From Siphlonurus alternatus (taxonomy: Eukaryota > Arthropoda > Insecta > Ephemeroptera > Siphlonuridae), in the NCBI GenBank assembly GCA_949825025.1, contig OX463782.1, forward strand, positions 6,397,501 to 6,461,500: a stretch of DNA of 64,000 bases. The letters are read 5' to 3'. The position numbers and the translations under genes were made by a program. This document shows, one piece after another, positions 23,179-62,968 of the stretch. The stretch's first letter is position 1. Each line of letters opens with the position of its first letter. The notes under the pieces were generated by a model. That model searched no databases, had not been told where the DNA came from, and saw only the letters and a list, made by a program, of their open reading frames with translations.

Positions 23179-25819
23179 TTGTTTGACTGTATCAATGTGT
23201 AAGACTGACATGCAGATGCAAAATTAGACAATTGCGATAAAGGTAGTTGTAACTTGTTTCTTAATTTTAGTGGAGATAAAAAAAATAATTTATAAAAAAA
23301 TACAATTATTACTTGTCTCTGGCGGTCCCATATATGTATATCCACTGATGCAATTAAAAAAAATGCAATCGAACGCACCATTTAATATATTGTATTTAAA
23401 TGAAGACTCAAATTCCAAAAAGTTATTTAATGCAGAGTGTGAATAAGCTACTGTTATATAAACTACATTACTGCCAGAGAGGGTAAGTGAGTACTTGTTT
23501 TTGCAAGTCGAGCACTGCACGTCTGGGAGAAGATCGATATACACACCACAAATATTGCAAGAGTCAGATCTCGGTAGCAAACTTGTTCGCTGAATGTCAA
23601 TTGTCGAGAGCCAGCGGCCGATAATAAGAATAAGTTTCTGCACAAACTTCCAAAAGTTTATAGCTCCAAAACTTTATCTTATTTTTAGTATGATAAACGA
23701 TGTTAAAGTAAAATTTAATTATAAAGTATGTGGATGTCTAATTACTATGAGGTTCATATTTTAATAGACTTAATTAATTAAAATTAATTTTATAACTATT
23801 TTCAGTATTTTTTTGTGTGTAATATTAAACAATTTTATATAGTATTTTATATTATATCATTTTTCAACCATAATATCACAATATATAAATAATTATAACG
23901 AATTTCTGTTTCTGAGCCAAGTCAACATTATGAACTAAAATTAGATTCCTATATAGTACCAAAAAGGCATCATTTTTTTTTAAATTGTTGAGTAAATTGT
24001 CAATTTTAACTCCAGATTGCTCTATAAATTGACCAATTTTATGTTCCTTTCTATAAGGTTGTTAAATTACTAAAAAGAGATTCGACCCTCTATTTTTGCC
24101 TGGTATAAAAACCCACATCAGGTTGCATCAAATTTGAGACCAAATTTCATCTTGAATTTAGTATAATTATTTATTGTGTAAAATTTAACAAGTACAAAAT
24201 GTATAATTTTATTAAAATTTCTCTCACAGATCGTTTTCTTAATACTTTCAATCAATTCTGACAAAAAAGTTCACACTCATTAATCGGTATAACATTAATT
24301 GGTTAGTAATCAATTTCCTGTCCTTGCCTTGATTTAACTAAAGAAACAAGGTTGTGAACTTGTCTGAAGAGACAAATGGGTTAGCCCCACGTCAGCAATC
24401 AGAGACTGCGCCAAAATCTGATAATGCTGATAGTGCGAACATTCTGCCAAGTTGCTATAAATGAGACAGCGTTGTCAGAGAGTAATCCTTGATGACGCCT
24501 GAAATTTCGTATAGATACCTATGTAAATTTGTGTAGCTACGTAGACTACAAATCACGTGTTTTACGTTCACTTTCCCCGATGATGATTACTAAGTGTTTA
24601 AATTTTTTATACTCTGCTAGAGTACACACAAAGCGCACGTTTCTTCCCTCTCCGCTAGCCACAGCAAATCGTTCTAAATCCCACCGAACGTTCGCGTAAT
24701 CCTCGCTCGTAAAGTTCGCTTGAGAGGGCTGATAGAATTTTATCTGGATGATGCGATGAACGAAGTCGTGTTCGCTTGGCGGGGTTATAACAACACCCAA
24801 TTTAATTTGCAGTCAGTTTTTTTTTTACGTCAAGGAAAAATAAAAATTTTTATATAAAAGATTCGTGTAAAAAAATTAATCAGAAGAAATATGATGTTGT
24901 TTGTATCATTTAATATAATAAAAATAATATGTTTTATTTTGATTCATGGAATTAGATCAATCAAAATTGTGTATCACTTTGAAAGTACATAATATATCGT
25001 AACAAAAAATGATAAACTTTATCTTTATCAATCAAAGTAAAAATTCATTATTTTCTATATATCTACAGTTTTTCTCTATGAGCTTTAATATGTAGAAAAA
25101 TAATATAGGGCGTCTATACATGTAAGAAAGAGAGAGAGAGATTCCGAAGATGACGTTTTATGACCGATGCCAGCTGTTAATTATGCTATGTGTGTTGAAA
25201 TAAGCCTAAAAATAAATCTTATTATAGAGGAAAAGGTATGTAAATATAATTATATATATATACATAATATGTAATCAGAAATTTTTGTTGTATTAAAAAG
25301 AAAAAAATCATATTTGCATACTAAATTGAAACTATTTTAGAATTGAATTTGCCGAATAAAATGATTCAATCTTAATCCAAGCAATATTAACTTTGTGTCG
25401 TTTGAACTCTTATGGAATTAGGTCAACAACATGAATCAAACTGAAGTAAAATGGTTGAAAGATTTCATTCCAAAGAAGATGAGACTGAATTTGTCACATA
25501 CTTTTAAGACATCAGTTTTGTTGTTTTGGTAGCACATTGAGCGGGACGAATCTAACAATAGTCTACAGTTCTATGATCTTAATGGAGAGGATATGCACGA
25601 GACGAGTGAGCTGGCCGCCAGCCACCCGACGAGGGTCGAACCCCGTGCTTGCAGTGGCTATTTCCAGCGTGCAAGGTGACAATATCACACGAGATCGCGA
25701 CCCGCGGGGAGTTTCATGCGAGCGTAAGATCGCTCTGACGTCATGGTCGAACTTTGTAATGACCATGTAGGCACGTACAAGCTTCATGCATGGATATATA
25801 TTTTTTTTATAGAAATACA

Positions 25820-26195
25820 CCCCTAAGAGCTTGCAGCTCGCTGCGCGGTAATGAGTAGGGATAAGGTAGGGAAAGAATGGTGACCACGGCTTGTTACGCG
25901 TATCAGCATTCGCTGAGGTGAGACTGAGGGAACAGTGGAAACCTCAGTCAGGCCGGACACCTATACTTTTTATATCAATGAACCAAAGTGATTTCCAAAG
26001 CCTGGGGAACTACACACAAGTGCATCTCACTGCACTGGGTGGAAAGCGAGGTGAATTTACCCTAGGGAGGGAGAAACTTAATTTTTACTTGAAACGGTCA
26101 CCCATCCAAAATCTAGCCACGCTCGACGTAGCTTGACTTCGGTGATCTAATGAAAATTGTTCAATGCACTGCGCCACGCTCAACCTCCACCAAAA
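25820..26195 (-). mobile_element. 5S rRNA-derived SINE (SINE3-like)
   Basis: On the minus strand, 26147-26095 reads GATCACCGAAGTCAAGC, then GTGGCTAGATTTTGGATGGG and TGACCG. This is the internal promoter region of 5S rRNA with few changes. The sequence 5' of it no longer matches 5S well. The body continues to about 25820 and shares GAGGTTTCCACTGTTCCCTC and AGCCGTGGTCACC blocks with other places in the window. No coding capacity; transcription by RNA polymerase III is expected for this class. Confidence 0.75.
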
Positions 26196-26748
26196 AATTT
26201 ATTACTGTATATATTTTTTTATTAATCAAATAATATAGAAGACTTGTGACATTCCACTGCATGCATGTGGATAACCTGTATATTATAATTATACTCTACA
26301 TTAAGTTTTCCTAGCGAAATGGATACCTGATTTTTTGTTCAGTTTGAGCTAAAATAAAAAGGTTTCAATGTTCAGTTCTTGACAATTGCGTCCCTTTTCC
26401 AGCGTATGTGTACTATAATAGTCTATAATACTAGTATATATTACAGCATATTATATTAATTATGTTAAAAAATAGTTCTCGTATACTTTGAAAATCTTTT
26501 TATTTATAAAGTTTTTCCATACAATGGAGGAGGTTTTTATTATTAACTTAATATCTTAATAAAGTACTTAATCCATAGTTGTCTTCAATTTCGAAACACG
26601 ACATTGCGTTTGTATAGCGTATAATAACGATTTGGTTTAATTCTTCTCGCGTTGTGTTAATTAATAAAGAGTTTAAGAAGTCTAATTGTTTTGCCACCAA
26701 ACTTGTGTTGATGAAATGATGTTATGTTGCACGTCAGGCTCATCTAGC

Positions 26749-26773
26749 CCCCCCCCTCCCCCCCCTCCCCCCA
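26749..26773 (+). repeat. C-rich homopolymer run
   Basis: Three runs of C separated by single T, about 25 bp. Confidence 0.9.
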
Positions 26774-27367
26774 GGGAATGATGCAAGAGGAGGAATTTTC
26801 AGCAGCCACAGCTCGCGTACAGAAGCGTATTTACTTCGCACACAGAGTCCCGCAGGCAGCAAAATTTAATATTCTAATTTTAGTCTATAATAATTAATTA
26901 TAAGATATGTCTAACTTAAAAAAAATAGCTACAAAATTTTCAACCATTGCTAAAAAAAAAACTCGATAAAAATTTTATATGTAATATGCAAATATGAATT
27001 TAAATAATTTGTTATGTCTTCATAATACAGTAATAAATCATAATATACAAATATATAAACTAAAATTTATATATATTTGGAATTCTCTGTATATATAAAA
27101 TGAATTTAAAAAAGAATTTAGGTTATAGAATATAAATGGGAGAGAGAGAGAAAAAAAACATTTACTTTTATTATATTCAAGTAAATTTTATGATACTTTG
27201 TTTAGGAAAAAAAAAGTGAAAAAATATTTTGTAGTGATTTTCCATGTAAGGGTAATTTAAACCATCACAGCATTGGCTTTGTAAGTAAAGTTTGCCGCAA
27301 GTTTTGCTGTTTCTGGTCATCGGCTTCTGCTGCAATACACAGACTCCTTACTTGGTTGTTGGTCAGT

Positions 27368-27368
<1 letters not shown>

Positions 27369-27448
<80 letters not shown>
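27369..27448 (+). repeat. (GA)n microsatellite
   Basis: About 40 GA units. The Leu-Ser frame on the opposite strand is an artefact of the repeat. Confidence 0.98.
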
Positions 27449-27456
<8 letters not shown>

Positions 27457-28941
27457 CACCGTGGCTCTGGGCCAACTCGCTACTCCACCATGATACAACT
27501 TGATGTATGCCTACCGCCTTTACACGACAAGCACGAGCCTACATACTGCACTGCAATGTTTATTATTTTATTTGTATCATTATATATTTTTCTTAAAAAA
27601 TTTATCCCCCTCAATATAATATCTGTCTTTATTTTTCCTGCATTGTAGTTTTATTTAATGCAGCATAAAAGAGAGAGGATATTTATTTTATACTTCTGTT
27701 GAAGAAAGGAAGCAATTCAGAACAGCTCCCTTAAGAACAATGATCCTCCTCTCAAGCCACAAAGAGCGCTCCAAACCATCACAGGGTTAATTTTTTCCAA
27801 ACAAATATCACCAAGCTATGTAGTGCTGATGATAATTGCCATGATTTCCTTTGCCGGAACTTTCTGATATCGTTTATTTTTTTTAAATAACATGCATTTT
27901 TATCTCAATGAATAATTTGAGAAAATACCGTATGTTGTATTAATTGTCTTTTAACGTTTATTTACTATAAAATGAAGTGCTTGAAAAAAAAAAAAAAGTT
28001 ACAACAATTTAAATTTTCTCCATACTGAGATTAAAGTCCAACAACAGTTGCTGTATTTTTTTAAAAACTGCAGTTACAAGTAAAGGTTAGCTGTTTATCT
28101 CATTTTTGCTGATAAGACTATATAGTAGTAAGAAAAAAGGTTAATAGCCCACTTGATTGCTAGCGATGATACTAATAAAAAAAATACACATATTTTTAAA
28201 TATTTTAATTATACAGAGCTTATCAGAACAGTATAAATAGTGAGGCATTAATCAGGAAAATAATAAACACGCATCGAAACACAATTTTAACGATGGTAGT
28301 TTGAATTTCTTCTGAATATACAATACACAAACTTTAGCAAAATTATTTAAAGTTATTAAAACACTTGACTGTTCATATTTTAAATCTTTTCAGTTACTTA
28401 CAACTTTTAATGAAGAGAACTTTAATTTATTTCGATTTGAAATACTCAGACGTAATTCCGCAAAACTAAATTAATGTAAAAAAATGAAGATTTTTTTTAA
28501 TGAAATTATGTTAGTGTAACTTTACAATGCCTACATTTTTTGTGACTTTTTTTTTTTACTAATATGTAATCAAGTTATAGTTCCCTTTAAAAGTCTTGCA
28601 AAGAAATTATTATAAAAATGTCCGCATAATACAATTTGTTATATAGCGTAGCATGAAATTACCCCGCGAGTATTTTTACATTATCAAGAAATCAAATTAT
28701 AATTCAGTAATGTTTACATTAAAATATGAAATAAATAAAAATTGCTTTAATGAGAAAAGTGCGTGTTACTTTCAAGTACAACAAAATGCAGATAATAATT
28801 GTTATGAAATGTTTATTACTATGATTAACTGGGTTATTTTTATATTTAATCAGACTCAAATATTTAAATTATTCAGGTATTCTCTGGGCACGAACTATAT
28901 ACACGCATAACGCGTTGATTAAATGCTAAACAAACGATTAA

Positions 28942-29130
28942 AAGCGCATTTCCGTGGAATGATGTCGAGTCGAGCAAGGCTTGACTGGGCGAGAAAAGCG
29001 CACTTGATTCAATCTCGTATGGCAACCATGTTGACGATAAAAGTACTGCCCGCAAGGCGAGGAAATCCCGAACCTCTGATTGGCTGCGGCACGCGATTTT
29101 CTCGCTTTCCCCGCTCCATGGAAATGCACC
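28942..29130. repeat. GC-richer inverted-repeat patch
   Basis: GCGCATTTCCGTGGAA near the left end and TTCCATGGAAATGC-type sequence (CCATGGAAATGCACC) near the right end are roughly inverted. CGAGAAAAGCG and CGATTTTCTCGCTTT also pair. It may be an old MITE. Frames on both strands look like by-products. Confidence 0.35.
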
Positions 29131-30507
29131 TTAAGACATCCCTGGGTGCGTGTCAGGGTAAAAATGGGACCAGAAGTCATAGCTGAAATTCTGAATTGCC
29201 CTGTTTTGAATCAGGAGGGGAGGGGGGAGCTATCAGGTCAATGTTGATAGAAAAAAAAAGTAGAGGAAGTGCCCGTATACCTCTGTATACTTACAATGTA
29301 TACTGCCTATTATAAATTAAATATTTTTGAGTTTGTTCGTGCTACACCCCCTTCCTCCCTTTCAAATGAACTCCAGCTCCCATCTAAAAAGAATTGCAAT
29401 AGTTGCAATACGGACCATGTAGGGTCATTGAATTCATTGAGGAAGCATCTTTTAAACATTTGACACTATTGGAATTTAAATTTGATTTTTCCCCTCCTGA
29501 CATTTCCGTCAGCTGTTTTCCAAGCTTCCTAATTACTTCTCCTCGGAACAACTCTGACAATCAACGATGCTTTTGTACATTTCAATTAACTTCCTCACTT
29601 AATGGTCATATTCTCATATTTTAAGTCCGTTCCGATAAATTTATCATAAAAATTTTCGCAGCCAAGAGATTTTTCATAAAGATTTATAGCTGTCAGATGA
29701 AGAGAGATTTTTATACTTGAATTGTGTCAAATATTGCATAAAACAAACAGCTTTCTTTTTTATACTTCTCAATATTCTAAATTATATAATATTTTTTTGC
29801 TGCTCTGCATAACAACATACAATAACAAAATACTAGGCAGTGATTTACAACTCATAGGCTGGCGTCGCTGCAGACGTAAAGAATCATTCCAAATTTTAAA
29901 ACAAGAGGGAGAAACTTCATTGCTTTTGTTTATATATTATTTCTAGACTATATAAAGTAGTTATATGAGGGTACCAAATTACTTATATGGTCTTTTCTCC
30001 GTTTTAAATTACACGCTTAATAAAAAATAATCACATACCCAACTTATAAGTAAAAATATATTTGAAATTTTATAATATTATATTATAGTTATAGCATTTT
30101 TTTGCTAAATAAAAGAATATTGTTACAAAGATACAAAGAATAATAAAAAAACAACATTAGCATTGCGTCAGTATAATTTAAGAAGCTGTGCTAATCTAAT
30201 GTAAAAATACTAAAAATACAGTTATATGTTTTACTTTATCTTAATTCTTTTACGAGAAAACATATGCAATGGGACAAATTGAAAAAATGTTGAAAGCGTA
30301 ATTTTCCTTCTAATCTTCATAACTAGCAAATCAGGGAGAGTGGCGCAGTACATTTGATCGGTTCTTATCAGATTACCGAAGTCAAGTAACGCTAATAATA
30401 GCTGGATGGGTAACCATTTTTTTCTACAAAACTCTTCTTTTTCCACTCAGGGGTCATTGCACTTATTCAATATGTGGTTAATCTAGCTGGCTTTGAACAA
30501 TTGCATT

Positions 30508-30640
30508 ACATTTCCGGTTCTCATGAGGCGTCCATCCTGTTTGAGGTTTTCATGATTCCCTCAGTCATAGGTAAATGCAAGGATGGATTTGCTATAAGCC
30601 GTGGCCTTCCCCGTTCAAAATGAACCAACGAATCACATAA
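30508..30640 (+). mobile_element. Diverged 5S-SINE body fragment
   Basis: GGCGTCCATCCTG, TGAGGTTTTCATGATTCCCT, AAATGCAAGG and AAGCCGTGGCC follow the order of the SINE body with many substitutions. The head is not present. Confidence 0.4.
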
Positions 30641-30674
30641 GTTATGGTCACGGAAGATTTAGGGGAGTAGACTT

Positions 30675-30784
30675 ATGGTCGTAAGTTGCAGCCACCTATC
30701 CGAGAAAAATCCGAGGATTATTTATTAATTAACATTAAAATTCTTGGATTAATTCTCCGATTTTTCTCTGCAACTTACGGCCAT
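30675..30784. repeat. Palindromic repeat, about 110 bp
   Basis: ATGGTCGTAAGTTGCAG in the left end pairs with CTGCAACTTACGGCCAT at the right end; GAAAAATCCGAGGATTA pairs with the TTGGATTAATTCTCCGATTT region. MITE-like. Confidence 0.7.
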
Positions 30785-31464
30785 TAGTGAGTAATTAGTA
30801 AATAGATGTACCTATAGAGGCGTAAGGTATTTCTAAATTTTAAACATAATTATTTATAACATATATAATGCATGTATGTTTGGAAGAAGCCGAAGAATAT
30901 CACATCGGCAGTAACACGACCTGTTGTGTCCGAGAGAGATAAGAGCCGGTAAGCGAGGCGAATCATAGATAGGCTGACTCATAGAAGCATTGCAAAATAT
31001 AATATATGTAACTAAAGTTTCAAGCATGCAGTATACAATTTAAAAATTCCTTATAAGTTATAATGCCCCCGTCGGTACCCAATTGTCAATCAGTTTGAGT
31101 AAATAAAAAAATACCTCAGAAGTTATAACACGCGATGCTACTTATGCACTTTAATAAAATCGAAGGCCATGTTTATTTTTCAATGAGATTGTATCACTGA
31201 AACGTTTGCAAGTTTCTCAATGAAAAGTTGTAACAGATGCATGTTGAGTCCTTGACACCCATCTCTGATATTGGCATCATATTTGGAGACGTTTTGCTTT
31301 TTAAACGATAACTATCAATATTTCAACATAAAGTGGAGCAAGTGCTTATCAGAGAAAATCGTTCTTTCAATGTGCTCCAACTTTATTCTTTTTCTTATTC
31401 ATCTATTAAGCAATGCATATATTTTTTTATTGCAAAATTGACTTAAAAAAAAGTTTATCTGAAT

Positions 31465-31781
31465 GGAGTATTGTCCTCAATTTTTTTTTATTGCAGAAAT
31501 GGATAGAGCGTGCAAAGTTATGCTACCCTGATTTTTTTCAGATTTTTTAGAGCCCGGGAAGTATTTTTAAAAAATTGTTGAAAGTCCTTTTTGTGACGTC
31601 ACGCGGCGACAAGTCCTATCTTTTTCTTAAGGAGCGGCGTCTCGTGACGTCACAAAAATAACATTCAATAATTTTTTAAAAATAGTTCCCGGGCTCTAAA
31701 AAATCTGAAAAAAATCAGAGTAGCATAACTTTGCACCCTCTATCCATTTCTGCATTAAAAAAAAATTGAGGACAATACTCC
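31465..31781. mobile_element. Palindromic MITE family A, copy 5
   Basis: The ends GGAGTATTGTCC and GGACAATACTCC are intact, with AT on each side. It is the only complete copy away from the 8-14 kb cluster, and lies in an intron of the DPP-like gene. Confidence 0.85.
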
Positions 31782-32061
31782 ATTATTTCAGATTCTTTAA
31801 TGTAAAAACTAATTTCAATTTTAAATATTATTATTTATTTAAAATGTCTCAATTAGGGTGGTACTACCTGATCTACTACCGCCTATGACGTCTTCGACAA
31901 ACATTGCGTGCGACGACATGGCCGTCTAATTTTAAAGGAAAAAAATATTCATTTTTTTTTTAATTAGTTCCCGCACTGAAAAGACACAATTAACAGCTAT
32001 AATAGCTAGTTATATTTATAAACCCTGCCTGGTTTACACTTTCTGTACTTGATCGACCTTA

Positions 32062-32154
32062 TGCGATTCACGAAAGTGTTATCCAGCTTTTTCACTAACC
32101 GCGTGATAGCGTGGTTAGTGAAAAAACTGGATAATTTCCTTCGTAAATCGCGCC
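32062..32154. repeat. Palindromic MITE family H, copy 1
   Basis: GTTATCCAGCTTTTTCACTA and TAGTGAAAAAACTGGATAA face each other across a short GCGTGATAGC loop. The outer flanks TTCACGAA and TTCGTAAATCG also pair. Confidence 0.7.
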
Positions 32155-32227
32155 CATTTTGCCCAAGTGCATGAGGAAATCGAGTGCACAAAACTTACAT
32201 AATTCAGAGTTCACTTTTAAGACTGAA

Positions 32228-32371
32228 GCCGATATTACACGGTACAATTTTTTTTATTACTGCATACAATTTTTCCTTACAAGAAAACTTGAACTTCATT
32301 TGTTTGTATGGAGATGAAATTTTCTTGCAAGGAAAAATTTTAAATGTAAAATTGTATCGTGTAATACCGGC
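32228..32371. repeat. Palindromic MITE family E, copy 2
   Basis: Same ends (GCCGATATTACACGGTAC and GTATCGTGTAATACCGGC) and the same inner arms as the copy at 22110; about 144 bp. Confidence 0.85.
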
Positions 32372-33292
32372 TTTAATTGACTATTTTATTAAAACAACGA
32401 TTCGTTTCCATGATGCGGTAGGTCACGGTACGGTTCGTGTCACGATGCGGCAGCGATCAGCTGATTGACCACAGCATGTTGCTCAGACTCTGCCGGATTA
32501 TGGAGACTTCCTGCTTCATGTGTTATTCAACATTTTATTCATGAGAGTATTTTAATGCAAGGCAATAAGCGATGGTCCAGGTCACGTGACTGAATTCTCA
32601 TTAGACTTTGATATTTTTATCTTTTAAATTATAATATTCAAATTATGTTTTTGAACATAAACAAAACATTATATTTTGAAATTTAATGTACCGGAAAAAA
32701 TGCATCCATGCAATTGACTCCATTTTTATATAGAATTTTAGAATCACGTAATATTTCAACTGATATATATATATTTATAGTTTTAATATTTTGGGGGGTG
32801 GAAAAGGGAAAATTAAAACTAAAAGCAAGAACCAGTTGATAATATTTAATTACAAACATGAGCATGTAATTATATAGGTTTATTTTTTAATAATTTACTA
32901 TAAGATATTATAAAGACAAATAATGTTTTAATTTATTTCACCCAAAAGTTAACTAGAAAAAAATACAATAAAAAAAGAAGGGTGGAAACGGCACCACAAA
33001 CGTCATAGAAGTGAATGCTGTCCTTAATAACAACAGCAATTAAAGTTTAATGTATTGATTTTTAAATGAAATTTATAATTAATGTGCTGTTTTTAAGAAA
33101 TAAATAGTTTAATTTTACATCAAATGCAACTAATCTTTACTTTCAAGATGCATGCCATGAAATAATTTTCCAACTATGTATAGTAAGCATTAATGAAGAA
33201 ATTACATTCATTTCGTCAGAGAACAAGAATTATGTTCAATAAAAATTTAACTGTTATTAATTTCTTTAAAAAATCATCCTTTTCATCTGCAC

Positions 33293-33479
33293 TACTATAT
33301 CGTCCCTCTTCCGAAATAATGAGCTATCTACTTACCATGATTTCATTGCAATAATGAGCAGTCTGCTATTACAGGTGAGTGCAATTATGAGCTGTAAATC
33401 AGTATAAAATAAAACTCATTTTTGCGCTGACTTGAAATATCAGATAACTCATTATTCCGGAATAGGGATGATATACTAC
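33293..33479. repeat. Palindromic MITE just upstream of DPP-like exon A
   Basis: TACTATATCGTCCCTCTTCC and GAAATAATGAGCTAT pair with ATAACTCATTATTCCGGAAT and AGGGATGATATACTA. It ends 59 bp before the exon at 33539. Confidence 0.75.
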
Positions 33480-33540
33480 GAGATATTTTCCCTGGTCCTG
33501 TGTTATGAGGGTAGCTCACGAGACGTGTGTTTTTGCAGGG

Positions 33541-60150
<26,610 letters not shown>

Positions 60151-60489
60151 GTGAGTGTGGTAACCAAATCAATCGTGTTTTTCCATCACTGTTAACATTT
60201 TGATAGTGCACAAAATAATCAGACAAATAACATGTGATTTAATATGAATGGATGATATTATGTGGAGGATTGCTGAAATGTCCCAGGGACTCTTTTGTAA
60301 ATGGGTCACTATTTACAATTAGCCGGAGTAATGAATAAACTTATAATCATCAAATAATATCATATAGATCAATGACAGCACATAATGTAATAGTGCTGCT
60401 ATACCATAAAGAGTCGGTTAGGTGAGGAGCGTAGGCCACTACAACCACAGCCAGGACTAGCTGAAGCAATGTCAAGCCTACACACATAA

Positions 60490-60622
60490 GATCGTTTCGT
60501 AAATACACAATAAGAAATAATCGATTATTATTTACTTATGATCCTTATGTTCAATATACAGTAGGTACATCAATAATAATCGATTATTTCTGATTAAGAG
60601 CTAGTGTATTTATTAACAGACC
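60490..60622. repeat. Palindromic repeat after the DPP-like common exon
   Basis: GTAAATACACAATAAGAAAT and AATCGATTATTATT on the left pair with AATAATCGATTATTTCTGAT and AGTGTATTTATTAACAG on the right. About 130 bp; MITE-like. Confidence 0.6.
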
Positions 60623-61580
60623 TAATTAATGTGCTGCAGTTATACGGCTCTGGAATGGATGAAAAAAGTATAAAATATGATCACATTATATTTGGTAATA
60701 TTCTAAAATAATTTACTATAGCTTCTGGATGGTGATCAAGTTTAAATTTACATCCCATTTCCAAAGCTTGACGTTACAATGATGTAATTAGTTACATCAT
60801 TTTGCAGCGTTCCTATTTACAGAACTGTAAAAAAAGATTTTGATCCACAAACTATACGTGTGTTGGGCCACGAGGGATCGTTTGTATGTGGCGGCAAATT
60901 GAGGCGACGTTCATGCGGTTCAGCTGTCTGGGAATCGGCCCCTGAGACTGGGGGTGCGTGGGAGGCTGAGGGGGTAGTGATACTTAACGAGGGGGGGGGG
61001 GTCTAATGCCGCACTGCGCCCTTGATGACGATGTCCCCTCCCCCACCAAACTGCTACTGTGTTTTATAGGGGAAATCATTATTTTTACATCCACTCATCT
61101 GAATAAAAAATAAAAATGCCCTTTAAAAAAAATAATGTAAAAATTATCCACTTCAAAATTTATTTCTTTTAGATATAGTATACATAAAAATAATGACTTT
61201 ATTATAAGAGTTTTTTCCATATTATTTTAAATTTAATGGGGCGGAATTCTTTAATATTATTCAAGTATAGAGAAATTTACTAATCCAGAATTTTGGCAAT
61301 GATTGAATAATACCAGCAGGCGCATTAACTTCCTTTCTGTTCAAACATATTTTATTAATAATATTCCATCATTAATTTACATTAGGTATACCACGCAAAG
61401 TCCTAAAACTTCTCGTCGTTCGTTAAAAACTATTGCTATAAGTCACAACTGCATGGTTTTTGTTACAAGCATTGCGTGCAGACGACTTTGCATCATGCTA
61501 TTTATTTTTATTTCATCATAAATCATACAAATATTTAGTGAAATTCCTTCTATATAGAATTATAGTATATATTAAATATA

Positions 61581-61589
<9 letters not shown>

Positions 61590-61618
<29 letters not shown>
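61590..61618 (+). repeat. (AT)n microsatellite
   Basis: About 15 AT units within AT-rich DNA. Confidence 0.9.
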
Positions 61619-61622
<4 letters not shown>

Positions 61623-61785
61623 GAAATAAGATTAAATTTCGATTATAAAGCTTTTTTGTACGTGAGCGACGCTGTCACATATTTATATTATTAAACATAA
61701 GTTAGTTTTAAAAAATGTTTGTTTTTTTTTAATTTTTTTTAGTCTATTGCAGTCAGTTTTCATTAAAAATAAAAATTACCACTAT

Positions 61786-61897
61786 CACTACGTTTACATG
61801 ATGGTGTTTAATACGTATCCATTGACGACGTCTCATAAGAATAACATTATCCGTCAACGGATACGCTGCATTAAACACCGTCATGTGAACGGATGTA
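61786..61897. repeat. Short palindromic MITE family F, copy 3
   Basis: CACTACGTTTACATGATGGT to ACCGTCATGTGAACGGATG. It is similar to the 16276 copy across the whole 112 bp, including the loop TAACATTATCCGTC. Confidence 0.75.
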
Positions 61898-62502
61898 TCA
61901 TATAACTTAACTGAAACAAGAGTTAAGAAAGTCACAAGTAAATCTCAAGACATCATGATGCAAGCAACTGCAATGTTTCACCACTTAAAATTGTCTGCAA
62001 CAACTCTGCTGGACTCATTTATTGAATTTAAAACTTGGCCATACCCATAGAATCAGTGTGGATTCACTTTTGCCCGAGTATAACACATGTATTATATGCA
62101 ATTACTAACATTGTTGAACAGTGTCCCGATAATTATAAAATCTGAAATCTTGGAATACAGACCAGTATTTTTCAAGGCAGCGTATACCATACGTGACAAA
62201 CATGTACCGTACGTTCTTCTTCAGTTGTATCAGTATAGGGATAGGATAGGGTTAAAATAAGCACCACGAGATTGTCGGGTTGCCTGCCTACAGGATAACG
62301 CTCAGATGTTTACCTAGTCCTCGTTTCCCTTCCTGTTAATTATCAAACCGTACGCTCTAAATCTAGGTTTAAATCTAAATAATTGAAAATAAATACAACA
62401 ATTGACTTTGTTGCCAGGTATAATTATTTAAGGACACAAATATATAGCTTGTGTATTCTTTATAAATGAGCAGACATGATACGAAAATGATATAAATGTA
62501 AT

Positions 62503-62968
62503 AATGGGCTTACGGGGTGTCATGTTTTTACTGGCTCAATCAAAAGAGGAGGTCGAAAAATATCCCTTAGATTTTTTTGCGATTTTTTTAAGCACTGCAT
62601 CATACCTAGAATGGAGATTAAAAATGTCTCTTGACCTGGAGGCTCCATCCGCAACGCCTATGACGTCATTACATTCTTTGGGTCAACTATATAATGTTTC
62701 TAAACAAACACGTTGCTATGGAAACAAATGATTATTTTTAATAAACAAGCAACAATGCAATAATTTTTTACAAGTGTTATATAGTTGAGCCAAAGAATGT
62801 AGTGACGTCATAGGCGTTGCAGATGGAGCCTCCAGGTCAAGAGACATTTTTAATCTCCATTCTAGGTATGATGCAGTGCTAAAAAAAATCTCTAAAAAAT
62901 CTAAGGGTTATTTTTCGACCTCCTCTTTTGATTGAGCCAGTAAAAAAATTACACCCCGTAAGCCCATT
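62503..62968. mobile_element. Palindromic MITE, about 466 bp
   Basis: AATGGGCTTACGGGGTGT opens it and CACCCCGTAAGCCCATT-like sequence closes it. Long arms include TCAATCAAAAGAGGAGGTCG and CTTGACCTGGAGGCTCCATC in both orientations and a TGACGTCA-type core in each arm. An X-box-like GTTGCTATGGAAAC lies at 62712-62725 in the loop. Confidence 0.85.

Larger units (their letters stand above)
17028..33538 (+). other. First intron of the DPP-like gene (inferred), repeats only
   Basis: About 16.5 kb of AT-rich DNA. It contains (TC)n and (GA)n microsatellites, the palindromic elements at 18172, 20770, 22110, 23055, 30675, 31465, 32062, 32228 and 33293, a 5S-derived SINE at 25820-26195 and a C-rich run at 26749-26773. 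GC-richer patches near 19560-19720, 21600-21775, 24560-24790, 25600-25760 and 28940-29180 gave no recognisable exon or RNA gene. Confidence 0.45.

Noticed and set aside
24546..24800. 84-codon minus-strand frame in DNA with raised GC
   Set aside because: No recognisable motif, start context or splice signals; kept only as an unresolved patch.
25600..25700. Minus-strand GGTTCGACCC, like a tRNA B box
   Set aside because: No A box at proper spacing and no cloverleaf could be drawn, so neither a tRNA nor a tRNA-SINE is claimed.
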